This document shows positions 48,357 through 60,600 of a DNA stretch of 64,000 nt, one piece after another. Source of the DNA: Triglochin maritima (taxonomy: Eukaryota > Streptophyta > Magnoliopsida > Alismatales > Juncaginaceae); contig OY821784.1 of NCBI GenBank assembly GCA_963682175.1, positions 38,111,621 to 38,175,620 of the forward strand, given 5' to 3'. The position numbers and the translations under genes are program-made. Below the pieces are notes generated by a model that was given only the letters and a program-made list of their open reading frames with translations, did not search any database and was not told the origin of the DNA. The stretch's first letter is position 1, and each line of letters opens with the position of its first letter.

Positions 48357-48735
48357 TTAACAGTGTTGCTTGAAGTTTAATTTCTTTGTTGTTTTTTTCT
48401 TCTTGAATTGCTTCTTGTGTTTAAGATATGAATGCAAATAAATTCCGTTTTGCAGCTAGAAATGTTTTAGTCCAGTTGTTTGGAATTGATCATATGAATC
48501 GACAAAAGAAAGAAATATTTTAGTCCAGCTAGAAATGTTTTAGTCCAGTTCTTGGAATTGATCATATGGATATAATGTAATATTTTAAATATGCTCTTTT
48601 ATTGCCTTCAATCTCAATCTGATACAAGATATTATGCAATATTAGATGCATTAATGCATACTTGATTTATACTCTGGGCCCTCGAAGTGTTATGAAGTGT
48701 ATGTATATATATTTCAATGAGCATTAATATATAGC
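48357..48735. other. Spacer between the SOFL/VUP-like gene and the LTR retrotransposon
   Basis: Mainly 3' flanking DNA. A local repeat of TTTTAGTCCAG(T/C) with GAATTGATCATATG occurs twice (48465-48500 and 48520-48560). Confidence 0.4.
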
Positions 48736-48740
48736 ACAAG

Positions 48741-50650
48741 TGTAATAACCTAATCTAAAACATCTTAATTAACTAAACCTAAACCTAATTAACCTAATCT
48801 AATCCTGGAATAGTGTAGCATGAGGTGGCTTGTTTTGATTTGAAGTTTAAGAGGTGGATTGAAGATAAGTTTGGATGTTACTATAAATAGAGGTGTAGGG
48901 TTAATTAAAACGTTTCTTCACTTGTGTTCAGTTCAGAGAGTGTGTGAGAGGCGAAATTGGTGAAGAAGAAGAAGGAGAGAAGAAGAAGAAGAGGAGAAGA
49001 AGGTCAAGTGTTGGGTTGAAGTTGCCAAAGCTAGGGAGGCTTCTTCAACCGTCAAAAAGGTATGCCAAATCTTCATTATAACTCACATAAGCCTTGTGAG
49101 TGTTGGGGATCGACGTTGGTGTCGAATTCCCTGTCGGAATTCAACCAATTCAGAGGTTGAAGACGACGATCGGTCGACCGGTGCCTGTGGGCAGTCGACC
49201 GATCCTATTAATATATTGATTTTTACCCGCGAACGGTCGAACGATGTCTACGGACGGTCGACCGTTATGCCAGATTTGTGCGGGAAAAAGGGGGTTATGC
49301 TGTTATCGGTCGAACGGGACCACTTAGCCGGTCGACCGAATAACAATGAGAATGGGTCGGTTGGGGGTTTTGACCTATTAAACGGTCGAACGCCCTTAAC
49401 CTTGTTCGACCGATCCATTTGATGCTAAGTCGGTTGGGAGCTTTGACCATCAAAACGGTCGACCGCTCTTTGACTCTCGGTCGACCGACTGAGCATTTAA
49501 TTAAGCGGTAGAATGCTTGTGTTGATTCAGTCGAACTGTATTTCAGTTCCGGTCGACCGAACGAGACTTGGGCAAAATATTGAAATCCCTGTTATCGGTC
49601 GAACGGCCCCTTGGTTCGACCGGTCGGATATATATATTATATAAAATTGTATAGCGTAGACCATCCAAACGGTCGACCGCTAGATGACTTTTGTTCGACC
49701 GATTGGTCGGTATTTCGGTTGGCGTGGTTCGACCGGTAGACTTGTTTGTACAGTACTGTGTACTGTGTGGGGGACCGGTCGACCGGTGTGCTTGTAGCGG
49801 TCGACCGATCTGCCGCAGGTTGGTGGATTTATCCACACGCGATCCGTCGATGTCAGGTCGACTACCGGCTCCGAGGCGACGGTTGATTACCGGCTTTGAG
49901 AGCTACGGATTTCACCTTCGACGAAGGCGTATTATTGTACTACCTTTTTCCTCTCTTACCGAGCGGGGTGTGAGGGATGTGTACCGTAAACCTTGGGCAG
50001 TTTGCGAGGGTTTAGCGGTAGGCCGAGGATGTTCCGGCAGGGTGCGCGCTAGGCGACTCTTGGGGGAGCAGTGGCTGTCGTCTGACCCGAGTTGTGTATT
50101 CGGCGGGCTGACTCGCTCCTTGGGTGCGGCGTGTACCGGGGGTTCCTTCCTGCACTTTTTGGGAGCAGTGGTGTCGACTGACCCTTGTGAGGCAGCGATG
50201 GACTGACTTGACCCTAGTGGCAGGAGTGGTTCAGTGCCGCGGAGGCGGTGAGGGCATTATTGTGGGCCCGAGGTGGATGATCATGTGCATAGCATTGCAT
50301 TGTCTTTAATTCCTTTTTATATTTTTAGGAGGTTTGGTATACGGGGTTCCTAGAGGGAACTCAGGCATGTTTGTTGTTTGCATTTCAGGTAGCGAGCAGG
50401 GTTAGAGTTTGAGGTGGTGACCGAGGACGGTGCCCCCGAGATCAGATCCTGTAGTTGTCAGTCTCTTTCTTTTGAGGTGATTACATATTGTATAGCTTTT
50501 GTCGTAATCACAGTCAGTTTGTATATTTGACTTCCACGTGGATCATATTTATATTATATATGTTGGTTTGTTTCCCGTGACGTGCCCAGTGTTGACCATT
50601 GACGGTCCTTATTATTGTTTAAATTTTCCGCTGTTTTCGGGTACGTTACA
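48741..50650 (+). repeat. 5' LTR of the chromovirus
   Basis: Starts TGTAATAACC, ends GTACGTTACA. A TATA box CTATAAATAG lies at 48881-48890, giving a short U3 of about 170 bases. At 49060 there is a good donor AAAAAG/GTATGCC. About 18 palindromic CGGTCGACCG-type motifs fill 49150-49810, downstream of the transcription start. The 171-codon open frame at 49691 is identical in both LTRs but has no homology and is not called. Confidence 0.95.
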
Positions 50651-50653
50651 ATT

Positions 50654-50665
50654 TGGTATCAGAGT
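50654..50665 (+). promoter_or_regulatory. Primer binding site
   Basis: TGGTATCAGAG lies four bases after the 5' LTR and is complementary to the 3' end of initiator methionine tRNA, the usual primer of plant gypsy and copia elements. Confidence 0.85.
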
Positions 50666-50773
50666 GTTGATCTCGGCGTACTTGTCCAAAGAAACCACCT
50701 TTGAGTTAGGAGTTAGGTCTAGAGGATCATGCATGCACAGATTATATTGATATTGTCTTGTTTTCCTTGGCAG

Positions 50774-53700
50774 ATGCCTCCTAGACGGGGGAAGGCTGTT
50801 GCCCATACTCGTGGTGAGAGTGAGACTGTGAGGGATGAGGCTTGGGAGGATGAGCGTCGGACGTTGTTCGATACGGTCGGACGTCTGACAGAGATGCTAC
50901 AGCAGCAGACAGCACAGACTGGGCAGACGGGGACTGGCGCTATGCATGACCGGTTTATGCGCCAGCATCCGCCTACCTTTCTGGGGCAGTACGACGCAGA
51001 GGCTGCGGAGGAGTGGATCTTCACGATGCAGAAGATCTTCAGTGCTATTGGTTGTCCTCCAGAGGCGAGAGTGGGCCTGGCTACTTATGTGTTGGGCGGT
51101 GCTGCGTCCAACTGGTGGAGGTCCACATCTGCAGTGGTGTTTGCGGACAGAGATGATATAGCATGGGAGGAGTTCGTTGGCGAGTTCAACGAGCAGTATT
51201 TTCCGCAGCATGTCCAGGATGCGAAGAGGGAGGAGTTTCTGAGTCTTCAGCAGGGAGACATGACCTTGGCAGGCTACATCGGGAAGTTCAACGCCCTTGA
51301 GCGTTACTGTCCCGAGATGTATGTTACACAGGAGCAGAGGGCTGGGAAGTTCGTCCGGGGGCTCCGGAAGCAGTTGAGGACGAAGGTGCTGACACACATG
51401 CCGAGCACGTTGGCCGATGCAGTGAAGAGTGCCTCTGTTCTTGATCGTGACTACAGGGAGAACTACCAGGATGAGAGGAGGCCATCAGGTAGGTTCTCTG
51501 GGAGGCCCGGAGGGCAGACTGGAGGGAATCCGGGCAAGAGGCCCCGATACGAGGGAGCAGGAGTTGCAGTACCACGACCAGAGCCTTGTGGTACTTGTGG
51601 GAGGTTTCACTCCGGGCCGTGTTTCACCCCCGGAGCATGTCATGGTTGTGGCCAGCTGGGTCACTTTATTAGGAGCTGTCCGAGCCGAGGAGCTGGACCG
51701 AGCAGACCACCGGGTTTACCCGCACCAGGCGGAGGTAGACCACCTTTCAGACCCCAGCAGGGGCAGCGCACTGGCAGAGTTTTCACCATCCAGGCAGAGG
51801 AGGCTCGGGATGGAGGCGCTGTCGTGGAAGGTACACTTCTTGTCGCAGGTTCAGTAGCTAGGGTGTTATTTGATTGTGGCGCGACACACTCGTTCATCTC
51901 AGAGCGATTTGCGGGAGTGTTGGGTTGTACCCTTGCGATGTTGACTGTCACTTTGGAGGTCAGCACACCCCTGGGTCTGGTGGGCACGGTGGGGAGATTT
52001 GTCCCCGGCGCCACGGTTGTTTCGGGAGATCAGGAGTTTCCGGCAGACCTGGTCTTGCTACCGATGGAGGACTTTGATGTCATACTTGGGATGGATTGGC
52101 TGTCCCAATATGATGTTCGAGTCTTGTGCCGTGAGAAGAAGATTTTGATCCCGAGGAAGGGTTTGCCTGATATTCTGATTAGAGGGATCGGAAGCAGAGG
52201 GGGTCGCATTATTGTATCTGCTGTGAGAGCTCAGAGACTGTTACAGCAGGGTTGTGCAGCATTTCTGGCGACACTTGTGGTTGCGGAGGCAGAGTCTCAG
52301 AGGCTAGAGGACATTGAGGTGGTGCAGGAGTTCGCGGATGTTTTTCCAGCAGAGATTCCAGGTTTACCACCACACCGGGAGTTGGAGTTCGGCATTGAGT
52401 TGGTAGCTGGCACTACACCACAGTCGAAGGCTCCATACCGGATGGCACCTGCTGAGTTGACAGAGTTGAAGAAGCAGTTGCAGGAGTTGATGGACTCTGG
52501 ATTTATCAGACCGAGCGTCTCGCCTTGGGGTGCACCAGTTTTGTTTGTGAAGAAGAAGGACGGATCCTTGAGGATGTGCATAGACTACAGGATGCTGAAC
52601 CAGGTGACGGTGAAGAATAGGTATCCCTTACCTAGGATCGAGGACCTCTTTGACCAGCTGCAGTCAACGAAGGTTTTCTCGAAGATTGACCTGCGTTCAG
52701 GATATCACCAGTTGAGGATTCGAGATGAGGACATCCAGAAGACAGCTTTTAGGACGAGATATGGACACTATGAGTTCTTGGTGATGCCATTTGGATTGAC
52801 GAATGCTCCGGCAGCATTCATGGATCTGATGCACCGGACGTTCAGGCAGTATATTGATGTATTTGTGATTGTCTTCGTGGATGACATTTTGATCTATTCA
52901 CCAGATGTGGAGCAGCACAGAGAGCATCTGAGGATTGTACTCAGCATCTTGAGGGCTCAGCAGTTATATGCTAAGTTCTCAAAGTGCGAGTTTTGGTTGG
53001 ACAGAGTGGCATTCCTCGGACACATTGTATCGGCAGAGGGGATATCAGTGGATCCGGCGAAGGTAGAGGCAGTGACCCAGTGGAGAGCCCCTACGAGCGT
53101 GACGGAGATCAGGAGCTTTGTTGGATTGGCGGGTTACTACCGTCGCTTCATCAAAGACTTCTCGAGATTGGCAGCACCACTGACGGCTCTGACGCAGAAG
53201 GGAGTCACTTTTGTTTGGTCACAGAAGTGCGAGGACAGCTTTCAGGAGCTGAAGAGACTATTGACCACAGCACCAGTTTTATCATTGCCGAGTGGCACGG
53301 GTGGATTCGTGATTTATAGCGACGCATCAGGTGTTGGCTTAGGATGTGTACTTATGCAGCACGGGAGGGTGATCGCGTACGCATCCAGACAGCTGAAGGT
53401 CCATGAGAGGAATTACCCGACACATGATTTGGAGTTAGCAGCAGTGGTTCACGCACTGAAGACCTGGAGACACTATCTTTATGGCGAGCAGTTCGAGGTG
53501 TTTACAGATCATCAGAGTCTGAAGTACCTGTTCTCGCAGAAGGAGCTGAACATGAGGCAGCGCAGATGGCTTGAGTTCATTAAGGACTATGACTTCACTA
53601 TCTCTTACCATCCGGGGAAGGCGAACACAGTTGCAGACGCTTTGAGCCGGAAGGTGGAGGTATCAGTAGCAGGCCTATGCATTCAGGAGTGGAGACTGCT

Positions 53701-55204
53701 AGAGTCCTTGGCAGAGTGGAGGCCATTTGCTGATAGTTCTGAGGGCGCAGTGATTGCCGGATTGAGAGTAGAGCCTCAGACAGTATCAGCAGTGATTCAC
53801 GCTCAGACTACAGATGAGGAGTTGAGCAGTTTGTTACAGTTAGCTGCCAGAGATGGGTCAGACTTCAGAGTTGGAGTGGATGGAGGTCTGAGATTCAGAG
53901 ACCGTATCTGGGTGCCGAAGACAGAGGACCTGAGACATGACATCATGGAGGAGGCACACAGATCGAGATATTCCATTCATCCAGGGAGCACCAAGATGTA
54001 CAAAGACCTGCAGCGGAACTTCTGGTGGCGAGGTATGAAGAAGGACGTTGCAGACTTCGTGTCGAGGTGTTTGGTCTGTCAGCAGGTGAAGATCGAGCAC
54101 CAGCGACCAGCAGGGCAGATGCAGAGGATTGAGTTGCCCGAGTGGAAGTGGGAGCACGTGACGATGGATTTTGTTACGGGGCTACCGAAGACACGGAGAT
54201 TCCACGATGCGATTTGGGTTATAGTCGATCGACTGACCAAGTCAGCACATTTCTTAGCTATTAAGACCACTCTTGCTCTGGAGGGTCTAGCTAAGTTATA
54301 TATTGATGAGATTGTCAGACTTCATGGCGTACCAGTCAGTATCATTTCAGACAGAGATCCCAGATTCACTTCGAGATTTTGGGAGAGTCTACACAGAGCA
54401 CTGGGGACACGTCTGAAGTTTAGCACAGCTTTCCACCCACAGACAGATGGCCAGTCAGAGCGGACGATACAGACATTGGAGGACATGCTGAGAGCGTGTA
54501 CACTTGACTGGGCTGGGCATTGGGATGAGCATTTGCCGTTGATCGAGTTCGCCTACAACAACAGCTACCACTCGAGTATTGGGATGGCACCATATGAGGC
54601 ATTATACGGGAGACCGTGTAGATCGCCGGTATGCTGGAGTGATGTGGGCGAGAGACAGCTAGTTGGACCTGACATTATTCAGTTGTATTCAGAGAAGGTC
54701 GACGTGATTCGGAGACGACTAGCTACGGCGCAGAGCAGGCAGAAGAGTTATGCTGATACGCGGAGGCGTGAGCTGACTTTTGAGGTAGGAGATCATGTCT
54801 TCCTGAAGATCTCACCTTCCAGAGGGGTGATGAGATTCGGGAAGAAAGGGAAGCTGAGTCCGAGATATGTCGGACCGTTTGAGATATTGGATCGGGTCGG
54901 TGAGGTGGCATATAGGATTGCACTACCACCACAGTTCGCAGGACTTCACAATGTCTTCCATGTTTCTATGTTGAGGAAGTACGTGGCCGATCCAGCTCAT
55001 GTGATAGAGATATCAGTACCGGAGATCCAGCAGGATTTGTCATTAGATGAGAGACCAGTTGAGATTGTGGATCAGATGGTACATCAGCTCAGGAGGAGAG
55101 CGATTCCTATGGTGAAGGTCAGGTGGCAGCATCACACTGACAGAGATGCTACCTGGGAGATTGAGGAGGATGTCAGGAAGCAGTATCCAGAGTTATTCCG
55201 GTAA
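50774..55204 (+). CDS. Gag-Pol polyprotein of the chromovirus
   Basis: The open frame runs from 50729, but the likely start is the ATG at 50774 (MPPRRGKAV), giving 1476 aa; it follows TTTTCCTTGGCAG. Order: Gag; CX2CX4HX4C zinc knuckle (from residue 289); aspartic protease with DCGATHSFI (D367; Cys where Ser/Thr is usual in D[ST]G); reverse transcriptase with FVDDILIYS (D703, D704); RNase H with [11 protein letters not shown]; integrase with an HHCC finger (CLVCQQ) and a DDE core ([24 protein letters not shown]); and a C-terminal chromodomain-like segment (1427-1476; VKVRW, ATWEIEE, YPELF). The single fused frame and the domain order RT-RH-INT-chromodomain place it in the Ty3/gypsy chromoviruses, probably Tekay. 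No stop or frameshift interrupts it. No envelope gene is present. Confidence 0.97.
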   Translation: MPPRRGKAVAHTRGESETVRDEAWEDERRTLFDTVGRLTEMLQQQTAQTGQTGTGAMHDRFMRQHPPTFLGQYDAEAAEEWIFTMQKIFSAIGCPPEARVGLATYVLGGAASNWWRSTSAVVFADRDDIAWEEFVGEFNEQYFPQHVQDAKREEFLSLQQGDMTLAGYIGKFNALERYCPEMYVTQEQRAGKFVRGLRKQLRTKVLTHMPSTLADAVKSASVLDRDYRENYQDERRPSGRFSGRPGGQTGGNPGKRPRYEGAGVAVPRPEPCGTCGRFHSGPCFTPGACHGCGQLGHFIRSCPSRGAGPSRPPGLPAPGGGRPPFRPQQGQRTGRVFTIQAEEARDGGAVVEGTLLVAGSVARVLFDCGATHSFISERFAGVLGCTLAMLTVTLEVSTPLGLVGTVGRFVPGATVVSGDQEFPADLVLLPMEDFDVILGMDWLSQYDVRVLCREKKILIPRKGLPDILIRGIGSRGGRIIVSAVRAQRLLQQGCAAFLATLVVAEAESQRLEDIEVVQEFADVFPAEIPGLPPHRELEFGIELVAGTTPQSKAPYRMAPAELTELKKQLQELMDSGFIRPSVSPWGAPVLFVKKKDGSLRMCIDYRMLNQVTVKNRYPLPRIEDLFDQLQSTKVFSKIDLRSGYHQLRIRDEDIQKTAFRTRYGHYEFLVMPFGLTNAPAAFMDLMHRTFRQYIDVFVIVFVDDILIYSPDVEQHREHLRIVLSILRAQQLYAKFSKCEFWLDRVAFLGHIVSAEGISVDPAKVEAVTQWRAPTSVTEIRSFVGLAGYYRRFIKDFSRLAAPLTALTQKGVTFVWSQKCEDSFQELKRLLTTAPVLSLPSGTGGFVIYSDASGVGLGCVLMQHGRVIAYASRQLKVHERNYPTHDLELAAVVHALKTWRHYLYGEQFEVFTDHQSLKYLFSQKELNMRQRRWLEFIKDYDFTISYHPGKANTVADALSRKVEVSVAGLCIQEWRLLESLAEWRPFADSSEGAVIAGLRVEPQTVSAVIHAQTTDEELSSLLQLAARDGSDFRVGVDGGLRFRDRIWVPKTEDLRHDIMEEAHRSRYSIHPGSTKMYKDLQRNFWWRGMKKDVADFVSRCLVCQQVKIEHQRPAGQMQRIELPEWKWEHVTMDFVTGLPKTRRFHDAIWVIVDRLTKSAHFLAIKTTLALEGLAKLYIDEIVRLHGVPVSIISDRDPRFTSRFWESLHRALGTRLKFSTAFHPQTDGQSERTIQTLEDMLRACTLDWAGHWDEHLPLIEFAYNNSYHSSIGMAPYEALYGRPCRSPVCWSDVGERQLVGPDIIQLYSEKVDVIRRRLATAQSRQKSYADTRRRELTFEVGDHVFLKISPSRGVMRFGKKGKLSPRYVGPFEILDRVGEVAYRIALPPQFAGLHNVFHVSMLRKYVADPAHVIEISVPEIQQDLSLDERPVEIVDQMVHQLRRRAIPMVKVRWQHHTDRDATWEIEEDVRKQYPELFR

Positions 55205-55240
55205 GTCAGTTGTTTCGAATTTCGCGGACGAAATTCTTTT

Positions 55241-55253
55241 AAGGATGGTAGAT
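55241..55253 (+). promoter_or_regulatory. Polypurine tract
   Basis: AAGGATGGTAGAT immediately precedes the 3' LTR. It follows the phrase GGACGAAATTCTTTT, which is characteristic of this group of plant gypsy elements. It would prime plus-strand synthesis. Confidence 0.75.
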
Positions 55254-57163
55254 TGTAATAACCTAATCTAAAACATCTTAATTAACTAAACCTAAACCTA
55301 ATTAACCTAATCTAATCCTGGAATAGTGTAGCATGAGGTGGCTTGTTTTGATTTGATGTTTAAGAGGTGGATTGAAGATAAGTTTGGATGTTACTATAAA
55401 TAGAGGTGTAGGGTTAATTAAAACGTTTCTTCACTTGTGTTCAGTTCAGAGAGTGTGTGAGAGGCGAAATTGGTGAAGAAGAAGAAGGAGAGAAGAAGAA
55501 GAAGAGGAGAAGAAGGTCAAGTGTTGGGTTGAAGTTGTCAAAGCTAGGGAGGCTTCTTCAACCGTCAAAAAGGTATGCCAAATCTTCATTATAACTCACA
55601 TAAGCCTTGTGAGTGTTGGGGATCGACGTTGGTGTCGAATTCCCCGTCGGAATTCAACCAATTCAGAGGTTGAAGACGACGATCGGTCGACCGGTGCCTG
55701 TGGGCAGTCGACCGATCCTATTAATATATTGATTTTTACCCGCGAACGGTCGAACGATGTCTACGGACGGTCGACCGTTATGCCAGATTTGTGCGGGAAA
55801 AAGGGGGTTATGCTGTTATCGGTCGAACGAGACCACTTAGCCGGTCGACCGAATAACAATGAGAATGAGTCGGTTGGGGGTTTTGACTTATTAAACGGTC
55901 GAACGCCCTTAACCTTGTTCGACCGATCCATTTGATGCTAAGTCGGTTGGGAGCTTTGACCATCAAAACGGTCGACCGCTCTTTGACTCTCGGTCGACCG
56001 ACTGAGCATTTAATTAAGCGGTAGAATGCTTGTGTTGATTCAGTCGAACTGTATTTCAGTTCCGGTCGACCGAACGAGACTTGGGCAAAATATTGAAATC
56101 CCTGTTATCGGTCGAACGGCCCCTTGGTTCGACCGGTCGGATATATATATTATATAAAATTGTATAGCGTAGACCATCCAAACGGTCGACCGCTAGATGA
56201 CTTTTGTTCGACCGATTGGTCGGTATTTCGGTTGGCGTGGTTCGACCGGTAGACTTGTTTGTACAGTACTGTGTACTGTGTGGGGGACCGGTCGACCGGT
56301 GTGCTTGTAGCGGTCGACCGATCTGCCGCAGGTTGGTGGATTTATCCACACGCGATCCGTCGATGTCAGGTCGACTACCGGCTCCGAGGCGACGGTTGAT
56401 TACCGGCTTTGAGAGCTACGGATTTCACCTTCGACGAAGGCGTATTATTGTACTACCTTTTTCCTCTCTTACCGAGCGGGGTGTGAGGGATGTGTACCGT
56501 AAACCTTGGGCAGTTTGCGAGGGTTTAGCGGTAGGCCGAGGATGTTCCGGCAGGGTGCGCGCTAGGCGACTCTTGGGGGAGCAGTGGCTGTCGTCTGACC
56601 CGAGTTGTGTATTCGGCGGGCTGACTCGCTCCTTGGGTGCGGCGTGTACCGGGGGTTCCTTCCTGCACTTTTTGGGAGCAGTGGTGTCGACTGACCCTTG
56701 TGAGGCAGCGATGGACTGACTTGACCCTAGTGGCAGGAGTGGTTCAGTGCCGCGGAGGCGGTGATGGCATTATTGTGGGCCCGAGGTGGATGATCATGTG
56801 CATAGCATTGCATTGTCTTTAATTCCTTTTTATATTTTTAGGAAGTTTGGTATACGGGGTTCCTAGAGGGAACTCAGGCATGTTTGTTGTTTGCATTTCA
56901 GGTAGCGAGCAGGGTTAGAGTTTGAGGTGGTGACCGAGGACGGTGCCCCCGAGATCAGATCCTGTAGTTGTCAGTCTCTTTCTTTTGAGGTGATTACATA
57001 TTGTATAGCTTTTGTCGTAATCACAGTCAGTTTGTATATTTGACTTCCACGTGGATCATATTTATATTATATATGTTGGTTTGTTTCCCGTGACGTGCTC
57101 AGTGTTGACCATTGACGGTCCTTATTATTGTTTAAATTTTCCGCTGTTTTCGGGTACGTTACA
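55254..57163 (+). repeat. 3' LTR of the chromovirus
   Basis: Same length as the 5' LTR, with about nine substitutions and no indels. The TATA box is at 55394-55403. The CGGTCGACCG-type array is conserved at about 55680-56325. Confidence 0.95.
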
Positions 57164-57168
57164 ACAAG

Positions 57169-59244
57169 TGTCCCTGATCAGTATCATATTCTCTATACTG
57201 TATATTTCTTTTTTTTTAAACAATAATTTTAGACAAAAAAACATCAGATTTTTCTTTGGGTTGATTTTACAACTTTAGTCCATTTATTTCAAGTTGCAAA
57301 AGCACATACAACTTTAGTGCTTTGCATCTATACATTATCTGAGAATTAATCAGTAGAACTTTTACTCTTTGTGCAAGAATTATTAGCTTTAGAAAGGTCT
57401 GAACCAAAATAACTTTCTTATAAGTTAAAATTAAGATAAGTATATATGTAACATCTCGATTCAAACTAAATATATACCTTAATGAAGTTGCTATTCCAAG
57501 TTACCCTTTCTTAGGATTTTGTAACATTTTGACACTGGAGCTAGAAATGTGAGAAGCATTTTGACATGATTACTTAATTCTAATTAACAAATTTAGGTTT
57601 TTGGAAACAGATTAAGGAAATATTTGCAAATATTTTATCCATTGCCCCATTAGAAAATTAATATTGACCGTTCCGACTTACTTGGGGGGTCATATACACA
57701 CTAAGTTTGTCTATTATATTGAATTTTTATTCTTTTGCATATCGAATTTTTATTATCTAGAGTTCACATATTCTTTATTCAACCTAATTTTCCAGACATT
57801 TCATACTTACACCATTTGTTAGCTATTTTGCTTGGAGAAATAGATTCGTGTTGTTTTCCATTTTACTAAGATTTTTCCATCAGTAGTCAGTACCATACCT
57901 AGAAAAATAAGATTTGAATTATTTGATAGATGCATATCATCTTTATTTAACTGATGTGAGGTGATATAAATATGATAACGTAAAAAAAAATTCTCAAGTA
58001 TCGAAATGGAAACAGAGTTTTACTCGTGGAATTTGGAAAATTAGCCGGATTTTTTTTTCGTGTCTAAGTTCGTTTCATACCCCAAATCACCAGCGAACCC
58101 GAATTTTTTGAAACCACGATCAGGTTTTCCAAATTGCTTGGTTGAACATTTTTGACCTTCAATGCTTGATTGGAGTTCCAAACATGAAGACCCATGTCAT
58201 GCTTGATTGAAGTTTTCTTCGGTTAAGAAAAAAGACAACTTTGCCCAACTTAAGGCCAATATATATTGTTTTGAGTAAAGGAATCAAGAATCTTATAATT
58301 CACAAGGATAGTCTTAGTTGAAGCCTTGGGTCGATAATTACACATTTTTCAGTTGTAATAGTATACAAATGGTGTGTTTAGATGTCACAAAACTAAATAA
58401 TTTTAATTAAAAAGACGTGATTTGACATAAAGTGAAAAACTTATTTCTTATCTCCCAAATCAAAGACAATGTCTCGTATCCAATTTTTTAACTTTTCATG
58501 AGAAAAATCAATTTTATCTTTCTCGAATATCCTTTTAAGTAGAGATGTGTCGTAAATATTTATTTTCACGAGGACAAAATACATATCTTGGAAAAAACTG
58601 AAAAAAACATTTTATTGTGAGAAGTGTTTGGATGCAAATCAAAGAAAAATCAATTTCTACGAGAAATTTGTCATCCAAACACAATCATAACCTTCTAGTT
58701 TTCTTTTTTGACGGAACATAGTCTTGTTTTTGAGCAAATACCAAGGTGACACACTTAAGATATTTCAATCGGTCAATTAATAGTATTTTAAGTAGAACCG
58801 AATAACCGATAGAGGTGTAACGACATGCCAACTTTGATAAATGAACCTGAAAGTTTTTCGAAAACGTAACGGTGAAACTCCAATTACACTGCTATTTCTT
58901 ATGGGTATGAAGCCAAAATATATATAATTATTTATTTACTTACATATACAAAACCAAGTTTCCAATAAGGAAGTTTTATTTACATATATGCGTAACTGTA
59001 ACTTCTGTTGAAGAAATAAAAGTACCTTTATTAATCATGACAAACATGCATATAAGAAGAAAAATCAATCACTTCATAACCTTAACATATAAGGCCAACC
59101 ACACACTGAAAACTCAACTCACTCAACACCAATACACCTTATTATTACTTCCACACATCAACCTCACAAATCCAAACGCATGCAACAAAATGAAGAGAAA
59201 AAAAAAGAACCAAAACCAAACCCTAATCCACACATTAACGTACC
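57169..59244. other. Intergenic DNA
   Basis: AT-rich, no gene recognised apart from the MITE at 58371. Confidence 0.4.
58371..58690. mobile_element. MITE with GTGTTTGGATG-type ends
   Basis: The left end is TGGTGTGTTTAGATGTCACA. The right end, inverted, reads TTATGATTGTGTTTGGATGACA. The TIR pattern resembles that of the MITE in PCFS4 intron 1. No clear target duplication was found. A similar single end occurs at 62271. Confidence 0.5.
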
Positions 59245-59616
59245 CTAAACAAACATCATTAAGAAGGAACTCATCACTGCTCCAAACCCTAATCCACCGA
59301 CCACCTTAGTCGAGCCAGAGTTGGCCGGAGAGACCTGCTGGTTGGTGGACCCTTGGGTGGGTCCCCCTCCTTGGTTGCTCCGGTCAGCCATGACAACGAC
59401 GACGAGGGCCTCCTTCTTGAGGCAATTGTCTTTGATTCCACTTATGAAGTAGTATTCACCGGAGTTTTTGAGGGTGAAGACGGTGTTACCGTCGTTAAAG
59501 TGGGCGATCGGAGAGGCGGTGTTGCAGTTCGAGTAGTCTTCTTTGCTCACTTGAAGGACAGAGTCTTTGTTTGGAGGGTATACAAACACTGCATTATATA
59601 TATATATATATATACA

Positions 59617-59815
59617 GGAATTCTCAAGTGAGCCTAGGGTTTAATTTTTCTAAATTAAGCCCCCACAATATTCACCACTCATTTCAAAATGTAAGGTAGA
59701 TTAAGAAAAAAATGGTTATACTAATGAATGATGAGATTAACTGTAAATAAGATCCAATGGTGAGACTGTATGAGGCTTAAACTAATTTTGATGAGCCCTA
59801 GACTCACTAGAGCTT

Positions 59816-59816
<1 letters not shown>
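59617..59816. mobile_element. TA-flanked MITE, copy 1
   Basis: Starts CAGGAATTCTCAAGTGAGCC and ends GACTCACTAGAGCTTGAC between TA runs. The two ends are imperfect inverted repeats of about 45 bases (AGTGAG...GGCTTAA). TA flanks suggest a Tc1/mariner (Stowaway-type) affinity, but the microsatellite makes the TA duplication hard to prove. It has the same orientation as copy 4. Confidence 0.7.
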
Positions 59817-59875
<59 letters not shown>

Positions 59876-60388
59876 AACATGTAACATCATGAATGTAGGT
59901 TTAAATAACTTATTATAGGAGGAGTCTTATGCAACAACAAAAATTTCGTAAAACTATGTATGTTATAGGAAAAAATAAAAAAAATTAAGATGGAAAAGTT
60001 ATATGTAAGCAAAAAAAGAAAGAAGGCTTTCAAGCAACTCAAAGTATCACAATCACCCTTCAATATCTCATATCATTCAATGTTTATAAATGAAAGTACA
60101 AACAAATATGCAATCAAATTAAAGTCAATATTTAGGCTCATCATTAGGAGGTTAAATTGGTGGTTGTAATTCCAAAATCCGATAGTATAAATATACATGC
60201 AAAAATTATTAATCATTAAATATTGTTCATCACGAAAGCGCAGGGTTTCTTCATATTATTTCTGCGAATGGTTAATATTTTCCAACGGTTGGACCGAGTC
60301 ACATCCAACCTTATACTGAATTGTGCATATGGGGTTTAGTTAGAGCGAAGTATATAGTTGCATCAAATAAACATCAATATATATATAT

Positions 60389-60600
60389 AGGGTCAAGCTC
60401 TAGTGAGCCAGAGCTCATCAAATTTATTTTAAGCCCCCTACCATCTCACCATTGGATCTTATTTACAGTTAATCTCATCATTCATTAGCATAACCGTTTT
60501 TTTCTTAATCTACCTTACAATTTGAAATGAGTGGTGGATATTGTGAGGGCTTAATTTAGAAAAATTAAGCTCTGGTCTCACTATAGAATTCCTATAGAAT
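60389..60600. mobile_element. TA-flanked MITE, copy 2 (inverted relative to copies 1 and 4)
   Basis: Begins GGTCAAGCTCTAGTGAGCC and runs through CCATTGGATCTTATTTACAG, TAATCTCATCATTCATTAG and GAGGGCTTAATTTAG to AGAATTCCTGTATA. It is near-identical to copy 4 in reverse complement. Confidence 0.75.

Larger units (their letters stand above)
48741..57163 (+). mobile_element. Complete Ty3/gypsy chromovirus LTR retrotransposon (Tekay/Del-like)
   Basis: The 8423-bp element has two LTRs of identical length (1910 bp), TG...CA termini and a perfect target duplication ACAAG (48736-48740 and 57164-57168). A primer site for initiator methionine tRNA follows the 5' LTR, and a polypurine tract precedes the 3' LTR. 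The polyprotein is uninterrupted and ends in a chromodomain. By eye the LTRs differ at about nine positions (0.5%), seven of them transitions. The element is therefore recent and structurally competent. It inserted between the SOFL/VUP-like and phytocyanin genes. Confidence 0.97.

Noticed and set aside
49691..50206. 171-codon frame in the LTR (copy at 56204-56719)
   Set aside because: Lies wholly in the LTR across the palindrome cluster. It is identical because the LTRs are young, and has no homology.
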